From Gammaproteobacteria bacterium (GTDB lineage Bacteria > Pseudomonadota > Gammaproteobacteria > Pseudomonadales > Azotimanducaceae): a stretch of 64,000 bases of DNA. A program made the translations under genes and the position numbers. Within the stretch, counting starts at the first letter, position 1. Each line of letters opens with the position of its first letter. This document shows, one piece after another, positions 16,589 to 26,803 of this stretch. The stretch covers positions 1 through 64,000 of the forward strand of contig JAPPGK010000112.1 of assembly GCA_028821405.1 (NCBI GenBank), in the 5' to 3' direction. Below the pieces are notes generated by a model. That model saw only the letters and a program-made list of their open reading frames with translations. It had not been told where the DNA came from and made no database searches.

Positions 16589-18331
16589 TTAATCCGGCGG
16601 GCGCTCGGCCAGCAGCCGGGATTCCAAGCCCCCCACCCGCACAGTGGTCCGCGCCACCGCTTCGGTCACACCGCCATCGCCGCCATAGACGACGACCTTG
16701 TCCCGGGCCCGCGTCACCGCGGTGTAGATCAATTCACGGGTCACTACGCGCGACTCCGCTGGCCCCGGGATGAAGGCGACCTCGTCGTATTCCGAGCCCT
16801 GCGCACGATGCACCGTCAGGGCGAAGAAGCTGTCGTGATCCGGCAGGCGCGCGGGAGACACTTCGAATCGCTCGCCGTCAGGGCGTTTGAGTTCCGGAAA
16901 CCAGACGCGCCTGCCGTCGCCGTCGTCGACCACGACGCCGATGTCGCCGTTGGACAGCCCCGTGGCCCGGTCGTTGCGGGTGACGATGATCGGCCGACCC
17001 CGGTAGAACTCCTCCCGGCCAACCAGGCCGCGTTGGCGCAGTTCCGCCTCGACCAGCCGGTTGAAGCGATGCATGCCGAAGGGCCCGTGGCGGTGCGCGC
17101 ACAGTACGCGGCGACTTGGAAAAGGCATGACAAGTGGATTCTCCAGGCACGGCGCCCACGACTCGACAGCGTGGCGTTGCGCGAGGCGCTCGAATTCACC
17201 GGCATCCGTCAAGGGCCGCAGCTCCGTTTGCGGATCCCGTTCGTCCTTCAACGCGCCAACGGCGGCGGCAACGTCGCCAGCAACGATCGCCTCGGCGAGA
17301 CGACCGATGCCGCCTTGCTTCCTAAAACGACGGCTCTCCGTCAACGCCTGAACACAGCCCGCAAACGGCGAGCCGGGTATCGTCGCAGCCGCGCATAGAT
17401 CGCCCAGCACGGCACCGGGTTGCACGGACGCCAACTGGTGCGCATCCCCGAGCACCACCAGCCGGGCATCGTCCGGCAGGACGCCGACGAGCCGCGACAT
17501 GAGCGCCAAGTCGACCATGGACGCCTCGTCCAGTATGACGGCGTCTACTGGAAGCCGCCCGCCCCGCGTCCGGTACAGCAGCCGATGCACGGTGCTGGCG
17601 CTAACTTGATAGTTGCGCAACGCCGGAATCTTCTCCTCGAGCTGGGCCATTTGCGTTGAGACCGATTCCTGCAGGCGTGCGGCGGCCTTTCCCGTCGGCG
17701 CGGCCAAGGCGATGCGGTCCGGCTTCGCGAACGAAAGGTCCACCAGCGCCGCGATGACCCGCGCCGCAACAAATGTCTTTCCGGTTCCCGGTCCCCCGGT
17801 CACGATGCAGAGGCGGCGACGGAGGACCGCCGCCGCCGCGCGTCGCTGGTCGAAGTCCTGGGAACCGAACAGGCTGTCCAGCTTGGCCTTGATGCCAGGA
17901 ACGTCAGTTCGGATCCGAGCCATCTCGACGAACCGCGCCGCCGCACCGGTCTCGGCGTTGCGGTAGCGGGAGAGATAAAGCCTCCCGGCATCGTCGAGTA
18001 TGAGCGGGGCCACCACTTCGGCATCCGGCCCGGCGACGACCGGGCTCGCGAGCAGCGAATCTCGCCAATCGTCCAAAGGTGGCAGGGCATGCGGCGGAAT
18101 CTGCCGGTCGACGAGCCGCGGATCTTCGAGCACCGACGCCAGCGGGCCACCCGCACACGCCGAAAGGTCGAGGCAGGCATGTCCGCGGCGCGTCTGAACG
18201 CTGGCGAGTGCCGCCGCAAGCGCCACGTCTGGACGTTCGTGGCCATCGAAACGCGCAACCAGCCGCGCGAAGTGCCAATCGATGTCGGCGATCAGGTCCT
18301 TTTCGTGCAGTTCCTCGAGGAGTTCGATCAC
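16589..18331 (-). CDS. recD: RecBCD enzyme subunit RecD
   Basis: A 580-residue RecD, the 5'-3' SF1B helicase motor of exonuclease V. I choose the GTG at 18331 because it overlaps the recB stop (GTGA) and the protein then begins MIELLEELHEKDLIADIDWH, like other RecD proteins; the longer open frame overlaps recB. Walker A GGPGTGKT is at residues 179-186, followed by the Walker B-type ILDEASMVDLALMSRL, the GDAHQLASV motif and the C-terminal ALTVHRAQGSEYDEV and YTAVTRARDKVVVYG motifs. It is slightly shorter than E. coli RecD (608). It is the last gene of the larA-phd-recC-recB-recD unit. Confidence 0.95.
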   Translation of the reverse strand: MIELLEELHEKDLIADIDWHFARLVARFDGHERPDVALAAALASVQTRRGHACLDLSACAGGPLASVLEDPRLVDRQIPPHALPPLDDWRDSLLASPVVAGPDAEVVAPLILDDAGRLYLSRYRNAETGAAARFVEMARIRTDVPGIKAKLDSLFGSQDFDQRRAAAAVLRRRLCIVTGGPGTGKTFVAARVIAALVDLSFAKPDRIALAAPTGKAAARLQESVSTQMAQLEEKIPALRNYQVSASTVHRLLYRTRGGRLPVDAVILDEASMVDLALMSRLVGVLPDDARLVVLGDAHQLASVQPGAVLGDLCAAATIPGSPFAGCVQALTESRRFRKQGGIGRLAEAIVAGDVAAAVGALKDERDPQTELRPLTDAGEFERLAQRHAVESWAPCLENPLVMPFPSRRVLCAHRHGPFGMHRFNRLVEAELRQRGLVGREEFYRGRPIIVTRNDRATGLSNGDIGVVVDDGDGRRVWFPELKRPDGERFEVSPARLPDHDSFFALTVHRAQGSEYDEVAFIPGPAESRVVTRELIYTAVTRARDKVVVYGGDGGVTEAVARTTVRVGGLESRLLAERPPD

Positions 18332-21300
18332 GCCGCCCCCCTGAAACAGGCGTCCAGGGCCTCGATGCAAGCGCGGCTCGGACGGTCGAAGTAGACGCCC
18401 CGGTCCATGCCCGCCGCAAGATCGATACCGCGCAGGAACAGGTAGAAGGCGCCGCCGACGTGCTGGTCGTAGTCGTACCCGGGCAAGCGGCCGGCTAGGT
18501 AACGGCTCAACGCCACGAGATAGAGCAGGTATTGGAGCGGGTAGCGATGGTCGCGCATCGCTTTCGTGATGCCCGCGGGCCGGTAGTCGTCGAGGCGATT
18601 GCCGAGCCAGTTGGACTTGTAGTCGAGCACGTACCAGACGCCGTCGTCGCCGACGACGAGATCGATGAACCCGCGCAGGTACCCCTCGATGTTCGATCGG
18701 GATCCGGTGAACGGGTTGTCGTAGCCATGATCGGCGAGGGCTTCGCCGAGTCGGCGGCGGTCGAGTCCCTCGAGCGGCAGGTGGAACTCCATCTCCGGGA
18801 CGGCACGTTCGAGATCCCGAAGCCTGAACCCTTTGCCGACGCCGGGACCTTCGGCGGCGGCAAGCAACAACGCCCGGGTGTTCGCCACCATCGACTGCGC
18901 CACGTCTACCCACTGGGGGTCAATCCGGTACCTGGCCAGGCTTTCGCCGCAGGCCTCTTCGACGGACTGCTCCTCGCCCCGGTCGAGACGTTCGAAGATC
19001 CGGTGCAGGCAGTTGCCGACCCGTCGTCCCGCCGGAAAGGTGAGAGCATTCCGCACGGATTCCCCTTCCTTGGTTGCCTCTTCCACTTCTTCCGTCGGTT
19101 CGGCCTCGTCCCGGTCGGGCTGCTCCACCGTCTCATGATCGTCGGGCGACTCGGCGACGCCGGCGCTGTGGGCCAGCGCGGAGTAGCTGCTCATCTGGCG
19201 AACCCTCGCCAGTTGCCGGCCCAAGTGGCGAACCGTGAGTTGTGCCGGCCCGGTCGAGTTATGTTCGACCGGCGGCGACTCGTAGCCGAGGTCCATGTCG
19301 ACGATGCCGATCTCCGCCGAACATCGTGTCGCCAGATCGTCTAGACCCGTTCGCCACTCTTCGGGTGAGAGCCCGTTGGCCATCTTCGCCACGTCGAGAA
19401 GAGTCCGGGCATCCACATCGCCGCCAGCGGCTTCGCGACCGTAGAGCAACCAGGTGAGGGGCGCGTTTTCCGTCTGCCGGACCTTCGTCCATGTCACCAC
19501 GCAGCGTTCCTTGGCGCGGGTTAGCGCGACGTAGAGGAGCCGCGCTTCGTCGGAGAATTGCTCCAGCCAGTCGGCGTCGAGTTCGCCCTGGGAGGGATTC
19601 AAGTCCAGGATCTCGGCATGGCCGACATCCGCGCTGTGGTAGTCGGCCCAAGCCTTCCTGCGCGGCGCGCTGGCGTCCCATGGGAACGGACAGAACACAA
19701 TGGGGAATTCGAGCCCCTTGGCGGCATGCATCGTGACGATCTTGACGAGTTGCTCGTCGCTGTCGAGGCGCAACAGGGCCATCTCGTCGCGGTCGCCGGC
19801 GTTTGCGCGCTGCCGGGTGAACCAGGCGGCAAGCCCCGTCGGCGAGTATCGCTCGCGGGTCTCGGCCTCCTGCAACAGCTCCGTCAGGTGCTTTAGGTTG
19901 GTGAGTCTTCTCGCCCCGTCCCGGTAGCGCAATAGCTGGTCGGCCCCCTTGACTTCCCCGGACTCCAGGATGCGCCTGACCAACGTGGCGACGTCCGACC
20001 GTTCCCACTCCTCGAGCCAGTCGCCAAGGCGTTCCGTCCAGAGATTCCATGCGTTGTCGTCGTCTTGTAGCGCACCCACCCCGCCCGCATCGAGCCCGAG
20101 TACGTCAGCCGTCAACGCACCACGGGTGCGGTGTGGCGACTGCGGTTTGGCAATGGCCCATAGCAAGCGCTCGAGTTGCTCCGCCTCGCGGCTCGCCATG
20201 ACGTTCTCCATGCCGATCTCGACACTGGCGATGCGACGTTCGTGAAGTGCACGGGCAACCCGCCGCCCCTGTTCGGCGGTGCGTACCAATACGGCGATGT
20301 CCGAGCCGCGCACCGGCTCGTCGCCCAACCGCGCATGGCCCTGGTCGGCGAGCGCCAGCAAGGCCGCGATCTCGTCGGCCGCCAAACGCGCCACCAAGTC
20401 GCGCATCTCTGGCTTCCTCCACAGTTCCCCGAGCGCCCAAGGGAAGGTCCGAATCTGAAACGGGGCGTTTCCCCCTTCTGCAAGGGTTTCGCCGTCAACT
20501 GAGAGCCTGGAATCCTCGATGGCGGATTCGACGGGATCGAAGCTAATGCCGGGCAGCGCGAATGGGCAGGGATGTTCGAACACGGCGTTCACCGCCTCGG
20601 TCAACGCCGGCACCGAACGGAAGTTGCGCGACAGGCGGAGTTTCGCGTCGTCGGCGACGGCGTCGCTGGTGTTCAGGTAGGCGAAGATGTCGGCGCTGCG
20701 GAACCGGTAGATCGACTGCTTTGGGTCGCCGACGATGATCAGGGCGCCGTTGTCGCCGGCGGGCCGCGTGTCCCGGTAGATGCGGCGGAAGATCTCGGCC
20801 TGGACGCGGTCCGTGTCCTGGTATTCGTCGATGAGCGCCCACGGGTAGCGGTCGCGGATGCGCCGCGCTAAACCCGTTCCGCCTTCGAGGGCCCGGTGCA
20901 GACCGGTGAGCAGGTCATCGAAGCCGAGCTTTCGATCCCCGCGGACGCGTTGCTCCAACACGGTGCGCGTATTCTGCAACGCATCGCGGCGCAAGCATGG
21001 CAACAAAGCGTCGTAGCCGATACGTAGTTTCCCTGATGTTTCGTCGAGCTCGTCAAGGACCTCGGCAAGCACCGGAACCCTGTCACGGAGCTGCTTGGCC
21101 TGTGTCTTGTTGCCGAGGTAGCTCGCATTCTTTGCACAGAACGCGACCTCGGGCCTTTCCAGCACAGCGGCGATGCGGTCGCGGTCCCCGTCAGGCATCG
21201 ACGTCGCCTCCGCTTCGAGGGTGTCCCTGGCCTTGCGAAGGGCGTCCCGCCAAGCGTCTTCCAGCCCGGACAGTTCGCTCGACATCTCCTCGGTCGAGGA

Positions 21301-21927
21301 CTCCGCGCCTACGATCTCGAGATCGAGCCTCGCCACGTATCCGGACACCCAGCCGGTGAGTTCGTCCGCCTTGATGCCCTTCTTGGCGGCGTAGCGAACA
21401 AGCAGGGAGGTTGCGGGATAGGCCCACCGGCGCCACTCGTCGTTGATCGCCGCGTTCAACGCATCGGCGCCATCGCCCGCCACCTCGAAGGCGAACGGCA
21501 GTCCTCCCTCGAACGCGAAATCCCCGAGCACGCGTTGGCAAAAGCCGTGGATGGTCATGACGTTGGCGCGGTCGAGATCGAGCAATGCCAAGTCCAAGCG
21601 CCGCGCGATGTCGGCGCGGTGGATGCCGCAGCCTTGCCAGCGTTCGAGCAAATCAACAGCCTGCGTGCCCGAATCGGCGTCCTCGCCCCTTGCCCGGCGC
21701 AGAGCCGCCCGCAACGTCGAGCGTATGCGGTCGCGCAATTCCCCGGTCGCCGCGATGGTGAACGTGACCACCAGAAGATCCCCGATCTCGATGCGTTTCT
21801 CGACCAGCAACCGGGCGGCCAGGGTGGTGAGGGCATAGGTCTTGCCGGTGCCCGCGCTGGCTTCGATCAACAGCTCCGGCGCATCGCCCAAGGCGACATT
21901 CAACGGCGTCTGTTCGGGTTGGTTCAT
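18328..21927 (-). CDS. recB: RecBCD enzyme subunit RecB
   Basis: A 1199-residue RecB, a 3'-5' SF1A helicase with a C-terminal nuclease, normal in length. Walker A ASAGTGKT lies at residues 23-30, motif II is ALIDEYQDTD, motif III VGDPKQSIYRFR, motif V VTMHAAKGLEFPIVF and motif VI LYVALTRAKERCVV. The RecB-family nuclease at the C-terminus shows GFIDLVVGDDGVWYVLDYKS and the later QYLLYLVAL helix, so the catalytic Asp and Lys residues are intact. It processes double-strand breaks with RecC and RecD. The start is eight bases after the recC stop and the stop overlaps the recD start. Confidence 0.96.
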   Translation of the reverse strand: MNQPEQTPLNVALGDAPELLIEASAGTGKTYALTTLAARLLVEKRIEIGDLLVVTFTIAATGELRDRIRSTLRAALRRARGEDADSGTQAVDLLERWQGCGIHRADIARRLDLALLDLDRANVMTIHGFCQRVLGDFAFEGGLPFAFEVAGDGADALNAAINDEWRRWAYPATSLLVRYAAKKGIKADELTGWVSGYVARLDLEIVGAESSTEEMSSELSGLEDAWRDALRKARDTLEAEATSMPDGDRDRIAAVLERPEVAFCAKNASYLGNKTQAKQLRDRVPVLAEVLDELDETSGKLRIGYDALLPCLRRDALQNTRTVLEQRVRGDRKLGFDDLLTGLHRALEGGTGLARRIRDRYPWALIDEYQDTDRVQAEIFRRIYRDTRPAGDNGALIIVGDPKQSIYRFRSADIFAYLNTSDAVADDAKLRLSRNFRSVPALTEAVNAVFEHPCPFALPGISFDPVESAIEDSRLSVDGETLAEGGNAPFQIRTFPWALGELWRKPEMRDLVARLAADEIAALLALADQGHARLGDEPVRGSDIAVLVRTAEQGRRVARALHERRIASVEIGMENVMASREAEQLERLLWAIAKPQSPHRTRGALTADVLGLDAGGVGALQDDDNAWNLWTERLGDWLEEWERSDVATLVRRILESGEVKGADQLLRYRDGARRLTNLKHLTELLQEAETRERYSPTGLAAWFTRQRANAGDRDEMALLRLDSDEQLVKIVTMHAAKGLEFPIVFCPFPWDASAPRRKAWADYHSADVGHAEILDLNPSQGELDADWLEQFSDEARLLYVALTRAKERCVVTWTKVRQTENAPLTWLLYGREAAGGDVDARTLLDVAKMANGLSPEEWRTGLDDLATRCSAEIGIVDMDLGYESPPVEHNSTGPAQLTVRHLGRQLARVRQMSSYSALAHSAGVAESPDDHETVEQPDRDEAEPTEEVEEATKEGESVRNALTFPAGRRVGNCLHRIFERLDRGEEQSVEEACGESLARYRIDPQWVDVAQSMVANTRALLLAAAEGPGVGKGFRLRDLERAVPEMEFHLPLEGLDRRRLGEALADHGYDNPFTGSRSNIEGYLRGFIDLVVGDDGVWYVLDYKSNWLGNRLDDYRPAGITKAMRDHRYPLQYLLYLVALSRYLAGRLPGYDYDQHVGGAFYLFLRGIDLAAGMDRGVYFDRPSRACIEALDACFRGAA

Positions 21928-21935
21928 CTGCCCGG

Positions 21936-24900
21936 CTACCGTTCCGCTTCGAGAAGCGGCAGCAGCAGCGTCTCGGCGAGTTCCGCGAACCGGCCTTCGT
22001 CGAAGGGATCCTCACCGTCGTAGGCAAGCGCGACGTAGGGGTTCTGCAGACCGTCGAAGGCCCGTTCGCCGTGCCACTTGCCGCAGGCGGCGTTCCAGGC
22101 GCTGTCGTGGTCTCCTGATGTTGCAATGCCCTTGGCGTATTCCATCGACGCGCCTGGCGCGAACGGCAGCAGTTCCCCGGTTCCCCGCCACCAGGCGTCC
22201 AGCCAGCGTTCGAGGTGGTCGCGCGCCTCTTCCGGGTCCGGTGCCTCGAACACTGTCTGATCGACCCCGCCCGGCGCCAGACAAACCAAGTGCGCTTCCG
22301 CTTCGACCTCCTCCTGGGCTACCCACGCCAAGAGTTCCAGCCACGCGCCGAATCGGTCCTGGGGCCGGATCGTGCCGATGCGCCAGCGCAGCAACTCGTG
22401 CCGCTTGCCGTCGTCGATGGCGGCGACATTGTCTACCCTCCCCGCAAGACGATAGCGGCCGACATCCAATTCGAGGTCCTTGGGGTCCGCCTCGAGCGCG
22501 TGCTCATAGCGTTCAAGCGCCTGCCGGAACGCCCGCACATCTCCGTCGACGTCCTCGTAGACCACATCGCCCGGACCACCCGTTGGCAGGCGACCACGGG
22601 CCATCACCAGCCGCTTGATCCCCTTGACAACGCCCTCGTCCTCGCCGTGTTCATACACCTCGGTCTTCAACGCCCATCGCGCCAAGCCGTCGAGTTCGAA
22701 CGGCTCGTCTTCCTCCAACGCGATCTCGTCGACCTCGAGGCGGACACCTAGGCGCTCACGCAGAAACGCCCGGGTCGGGTTGCCGAAGAATGCAATCAGG
22801 CGTGCAAGCTCGACCTGCCTTCCATCGAAGGAATCCCGATCGGTGCTCGGGTCAAACGGCACCGTGAAGCGTTGGCGTGCCTCGGCGTCGGTTTCCCTGT
22901 CAGCGTATCCGGCCAAGGTGCGGGCGGCGTCGAGCATCGAGGCGGAGTAGCTCCATAGACCGCCGTCCGCCACGAAATAGCGACGACTGAACGGCTGCAG
23001 GGGATGGGTCGTGTCGAAACCTCCGTCGAAGCGGCGCTGCAGGTAGTCGCGCAACTCGTCCACGACCACCGAAGGCGGCATCGGCTTGTCGTCGCGGACA
23101 TTGCGTCCGGTGTAGCTCACCAGGAAACAGCGGCGGGCGGCGAGCAGCGCCTCGAGGAACGCGAACCGATCCTCGTCGCGGCTGTTCCGGTCGCCGGCCC
23201 GCTCGCCGTCTGCATCCACCAAATCAAAGGACGACGGCGACGGGCGGCGTGGGAACAGGCGGTCGTTCATGCCCAAGGCACAGACGACCTTGGCGGGGAA
23301 GGCCTGGCCAATGCCGAGCGAGACCACGGTTACGCCGTCGGCAAGGCGAGCCGCCGGTCTCGACACCCCGGTTGCGGCCCGGCCGAGGACATCCCGCACG
23401 ACGCCGAAGGGAACGGCCGTGTCCACCTCGCACTCGGCCGCGACGTCGTCGATGAGTCGGGTTACCGTCGCGGTCTCCCCGGCGTTTTCCCAATTCGTGG
23501 CGAAGAACCGTTCCACCAAGACGTGCAGGGCTTCGGTCCAATCGACCGCTGACAGCGCCTCGTCCTTTAGCTGCCGCAGTTCGATCGCGCCCTCGCAGTA
23601 GTCGACGAACCGGCCCAACAGTTCGTAGTCGCCGGAGAATCCCGCCGAGTCCGTCGAATAGGGTGCCACGTCGTCGAACATCGCGGTTTCGCCGTCCATG
23701 GCATAGCCGAGCAGCAGCCGATCGATGCCCTGGCGCCACGCATGGCCGCCGAACCTAGGTAGTCCCTCGTCTTCGCGGTGATCGGCGTCGATGCCCCATC
23801 GGATGCCCGCTTCGTGAACCCACCCGCGCAACGTCGAGAGCTGTCGCTCCGCGATTCGGAACCTCTCGCGTACCGCCTTCGATTCCAACGGTGCCATCAC
23901 GGCCTCCGCACCGTAGCGCGAATCGGGCAACGCCAAGAGATCGAGAAACGCCTGCACGGCCCGGGTCGCCGACGCGCGGGGGCGGGCAATGTTGAACGGG
24001 ATGACATCGGCTGCAGCGAACACGGCTTCGATGGCTGGCGCGTAGTCGACGATGTTCGGCGTCAGCACCAGCACGTCGGCAGGTTGAACGTCCGGGTGGG
24101 CATCGAACAGCCCAAGCAGCCGGTCGTGCAGCACTTCCGCTTCCCGCATCGCCGAGTGGCAGACGTGGATCTGGATGGAGTCGTCGGCGGGCATCGGTCG
24201 CTCGGTCTTGGCTTCGGTCGCCAGACGAAGGTCGAGGATGTCCCGCTGCACGGCACCCAAGGCGGTGCCCCCGTTGGGCTCCTCGTACTGCTCCTCGGAT
24301 GTTCCGGTGGAAAGCTCCGCTTCCAACAGCAGTGTCAGCATATCCCGGCCGAGCCTTCCCCACGCACTGAGGAGTTCATTGCCTTCCGTGCGGTATTCCT
24401 CGGCGGGATCCGCCGGATCGGCGCGCCGCTGGATGACGCGCCGGGGGGCGATGTCGCTCCAGTATTCCCGGCATGGGCTGAGCAGGAACAGGTGGATGTC
24501 GATGTGTTGGCCAGCTTGGCGCAGAAGGTCGAGGTACGAAGGCGACAGCGCGGCGACACCGAAGAAGCTCGCCCGCCGCGGCCAGTTCTCGACCTTGTCG
24601 AAGGAATTGCTGGCGTTCCGGAAAGCGTCGATCGCGGCGACCCAATGGCTTGGCTCGGTCGCACCGTCCATGAGCCCACGCCAGAGCTGCGCCTGCCAAT
24701 GCGGCGTCTCGCCACGCTCCCACTCCCGAATCCACTCGGGTCGGTACAGCAGGCAGCGGTCGTAGACCCGCGCCAGGCGATCCGCCAGCTCGAAGCGCTT
24801 GCGCGAATCGCCGTCCCCGAGATAGTTGCGCACCGGTGCCGTGCCGGGACCGTCAAGGCTCGCCAACGCCTCGTAGATCCGCCAACGCAGCCGGTCCGGA

Positions 24901-25160
24901 GCGAACGGCGTGTCCCTGGACAGCGTGCCGAGGGCATCGTGCATGATCGACCACGCGAACTGGGCCGGCAGCTCGATGGAAACGTTCGCCGCGATGCCGA
25001 GTTCCTTCGCCAACGCGAGCACGAGCCACCGTCCGAGGGTCGGGTGCGGCACGACGATCCGCTCCGGTTCGAAGGGGTCTAGTGGGTTTCGCCGGATCTC
25101 GTCCGCTAGCCGTTCGGCCAGGGTCTCAAGGCGATTGCCGGCTTGGATTTCGATGGCCAT
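21936..25160 (-). CDS. recC: RecBCD enzyme subunit RecC
   Basis: A 1074-residue RecC, the non-catalytic subunit that scans for Chi in well-studied enzymes. The N-terminal helicase-like fold contains IVVPHPTLGRWLVLALAKE and the middle segment DVLVLTPNIVDYAPAIEAVF; the region GVTVVSLGIGQAFPAKVVCALGMND is a strong RecC signature. The C-terminal inactive nuclease-like domain ends in the operon's recB. The start overlaps the 3' end of an antitoxin gene by 35 bases in another frame, so translation of recC is probably coupled to it. Which Chi sequence it recognises cannot be read from the protein. Confidence 0.95.
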   Translation of the reverse strand: MAIEIQAGNRLETLAERLADEIRRNPLDPFEPERIVVPHPTLGRWLVLALAKELGIAANVSIELPAQFAWSIMHDALGTLSRDTPFAPDRLRWRIYEALASLDGPGTAPVRNYLGDGDSRKRFELADRLARVYDRCLLYRPEWIREWERGETPHWQAQLWRGLMDGATEPSHWVAAIDAFRNASNSFDKVENWPRRASFFGVAALSPSYLDLLRQAGQHIDIHLFLLSPCREYWSDIAPRRVIQRRADPADPAEEYRTEGNELLSAWGRLGRDMLTLLLEAELSTGTSEEQYEEPNGGTALGAVQRDILDLRLATEAKTERPMPADDSIQIHVCHSAMREAEVLHDRLLGLFDAHPDVQPADVLVLTPNIVDYAPAIEAVFAAADVIPFNIARPRASATRAVQAFLDLLALPDSRYGAEAVMAPLESKAVRERFRIAERQLSTLRGWVHEAGIRWGIDADHREDEGLPRFGGHAWRQGIDRLLLGYAMDGETAMFDDVAPYSTDSAGFSGDYELLGRFVDYCEGAIELRQLKDEALSAVDWTEALHVLVERFFATNWENAGETATVTRLIDDVAAECEVDTAVPFGVVRDVLGRAATGVSRPAARLADGVTVVSLGIGQAFPAKVVCALGMNDRLFPRRPSPSSFDLVDADGERAGDRNSRDEDRFAFLEALLAARRCFLVSYTGRNVRDDKPMPPSVVVDELRDYLQRRFDGGFDTTHPLQPFSRRYFVADGGLWSYSASMLDAARTLAGYADRETDAEARQRFTVPFDPSTDRDSFDGRQVELARLIAFFGNPTRAFLRERLGVRLEVDEIALEEDEPFELDGLARWALKTEVYEHGEDEGVVKGIKRLVMARGRLPTGGPGDVVYEDVDGDVRAFRQALERYEHALEADPKDLELDVGRYRLAGRVDNVAAIDDGKRHELLRWRIGTIRPQDRFGAWLELLAWVAQEEVEAEAHLVCLAPGGVDQTVFEAPDPEEARDHLERWLDAWWRGTGELLPFAPGASMEYAKGIATSGDHDSAWNAACGKWHGERAFDGLQNPYVALAYDGEDPFDEGRFAELAETLLLPLLEAER

Positions 25161-25461
25161 CAGCCGTGCTCGGGCAAACCTCGGGAGGTGTGGAACCGTC
25201 GGCTAGCCCAGCCTTGATGTCGGCGAATACGCTGCGCTGGAGCATGGTTCGCCCCGCCGAAACGTCCGCCTCGCGCTGCACAATGCGCTTCAGTGCCTGC
25301 AAGGCGGCACGCTCCCGCTGATGCGATTCGTAGCCTTGAACCACTGCGCTCGCCAAGCCGTTCTCGGTGACGACGATCAAACCATCGCTGGCGTTCAATT
25401 CGGCGAGCAACTGCGGTGCTTTGGCCTTGAACTCGCTCAAACTGACAACCGTCACGGTCAT
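25126..25461 (-). CDS. Orphan Phd/YefM-type antitoxin
   Basis: A 111-residue protein whose first 50 residues fit the Phd/YefM fold: VVSLSEFKAKAPQLLAELN followed by the DGLIVVTENGLASAVVQGYE segment, which forms the DNA-binding beta sheet. The tail (around ADVSAGRTMLQRSVFADIK) is longer than usual. Normally a RelE, Doc or PIN toxin gene follows; here the next gene is recC, overlapping by 35 bases, and no toxin is visible on either side. It starts 14 bases after larA. It may be a toxin-less remnant now serving as a repressor of the recCBD unit, or may act on an unlinked toxin; both are inference. Confidence 0.8.
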   Translation of the reverse strand: MTVTVVSLSEFKAKAPQLLAELNASDGLIVVTENGLASAVVQGYESHQRERAALQALKRIVQREADVSAGRTMLQRSVFADIKAGLADGSTPPEVCPSTADGHRNPSRQSP

Positions 25462-25475
25462 CGCAACCTTCGCCG

Positions 25476-26777
25476 TTAGCTTGCAAGCGCGCGATACCGC
25501 GGCACGACATAGGGCCCTTCCGGTATCACCGCCACGGCACCGTCCCCGGTCAGTTCCACGCTCTCGCGAACGGCTTCCTCAACGGAGTCGATAGGTTCGA
25601 CGCCCGTGAGCTCTCGGTCCCGGTCGTTCAGGCCGCTCTTCATGCGTACCCGTGCCGCTCGCTGCGCCTTCGTCTGCATCTCGCTTTCCCATTCGTCGAT
25701 GTCCGCGAAACGCTTCTCGAGCAGGGACGCGAGAAACGCATCCGCACCCAAGTCGATCAGCCGTTGCTGGGAAGCCCGGAAGGCGTCCGAGCCTAGACCT
25801 TCCGAGCAGTCCGAGGCGAGAATCAAGGTCGCGTCGTCGTCCAGGATGTCCATGGGAGTGACCATGCCCTTGACCGTTTGGTAATAGGTCTGGTCCAGCG
25901 GGTAGCCCGCAGCGGATGTCACCACCGTTCGGAATCGGCGGGCCACGGGTACTGTCAGGTAGCGGTCCGCATAGGCCACGGCCTCGGCGTGGCTGGCGAC
26001 GATCTCGCCGAAGTTGACGAACGACAAGCGCCGTTGGTCGTCGATCACGGTGTTGAGCGCGTAGACGTCGCCCAACATGCGGACGATCTCAAGCTGCTCC
26101 TCGTGCAACGGGTTTCCTTCAAGCCGGCATTGCACTGCACATGGGTTCTCGATGAACCGCGCGCTGTGGAACGTGCGGATCGTGTCGGCGTGGGCGATCC
26201 CCGGGGCGACGACCTTGCGACCGCCCGAATAACCCGCCATGAAGTGCGGTTCGACGAGCCCAGTCGCAATGCGCAGGTCCGCCTCGACGAACCGTCGGTC
26301 GAGTTTCACGGGCGTGCCCAGCGTTGACGTCTCCCCGAAATCCACGTGAGCTGCATTGTCAAGCGCGTCATGGTTGACGACGGGGACACGGTCCAACACC
26401 CAGGCGTCGCCCACCAGTTCTGCCAACTCCTTGCCGAGATTAGGTCGATGCAGACCGGTGGCGACGAGCACCGTGACGTTCGACGCATCGATCCCTCCTT
26501 TCAGCAGCGTCTCGATCAGCGGGCGAAGGAACAACGCGTTTGGCACCGGGCGGGTCACGTCGCAGATCAGGATGCAGGCGGAGTTCCTGCCCCGAGCAAG
26601 TTCGGCAAGCCGCGGGCAGCCGACGGGCACCGCCAACGCTTGTCGAACGGCAACATCCGCGGCCGGTACAAGCGGCATGGGCGGCTTGGCCACCACCGTC
26701 ACGTCCAAGTCGTCGTCAAAGGTGACGGGCAAACCGGTCTTGCCATACAGGAGATCGACAATCATGGTTGCGAGCAT
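25476..26777 (-). CDS. larA: LarA-type nickel-dependent racemase
   Basis: A 433-residue member of the lactate racemase (LarA) family, which interconverts 2-hydroxyacids using a nickel-pincer cofactor bound to a lysine. DVTRPVPN, GLHRP (H110) and EPHFMAGYSGGRK (H178, K188) match the conserved catalytic His and cofactor Lys (H108, H174 and K184 in Lactobacillus LarA). No larB, larC or larE for cofactor synthesis is in the window, so the substrate and the cofactor supply are uncertain. The ATG at 26777 has a good AAGGGGAG ribosome site; M5 is an alternative start. It is divergent from the START-like gene with only 26 bases between starts, and lies first in the unit leading into the antitoxin and recCBD. 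Confidence 0.88.
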   Translation of the reverse strand: MLATMIVDLLYGKTGLPVTFDDDLDVTVVAKPPMPLVPAADVAVRQALAVPVGCPRLAELARGRNSACILICDVTRPVPNALFLRPLIETLLKGGIDASNVTVLVATGLHRPNLGKELAELVGDAWVLDRVPVVNHDALDNAAHVDFGETSTLGTPVKLDRRFVEADLRIATGLVEPHFMAGYSGGRKVVAPGIAHADTIRTFHSARFIENPCAVQCRLEGNPLHEEQLEIVRMLGDVYALNTVIDDQRRLSFVNFGEIVASHAEAVAYADRYLTVPVARRFRTVVTSAAGYPLDQTYYQTVKGMVTPMDILDDDATLILASDCSEGLGSDAFRASQQRLIDLGADAFLASLLEKRFADIDEWESEMQTKAQRAARVRMKSGLNDRDRELTGVEPIDSVEEAVRESVELTGDGAVAVIPEGPYVVPRYRALAS

Positions 26778-26803
26778 ACGCCAGCACTCCCCTTGGAGGC
26801 ATC

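Noticed and set aside
18332-18913. N-terminal extension of recD
   Set aside because: It overlaps the conserved nuclease domain of recB; the GTG at 18331 gives a normal RecD N-terminus.
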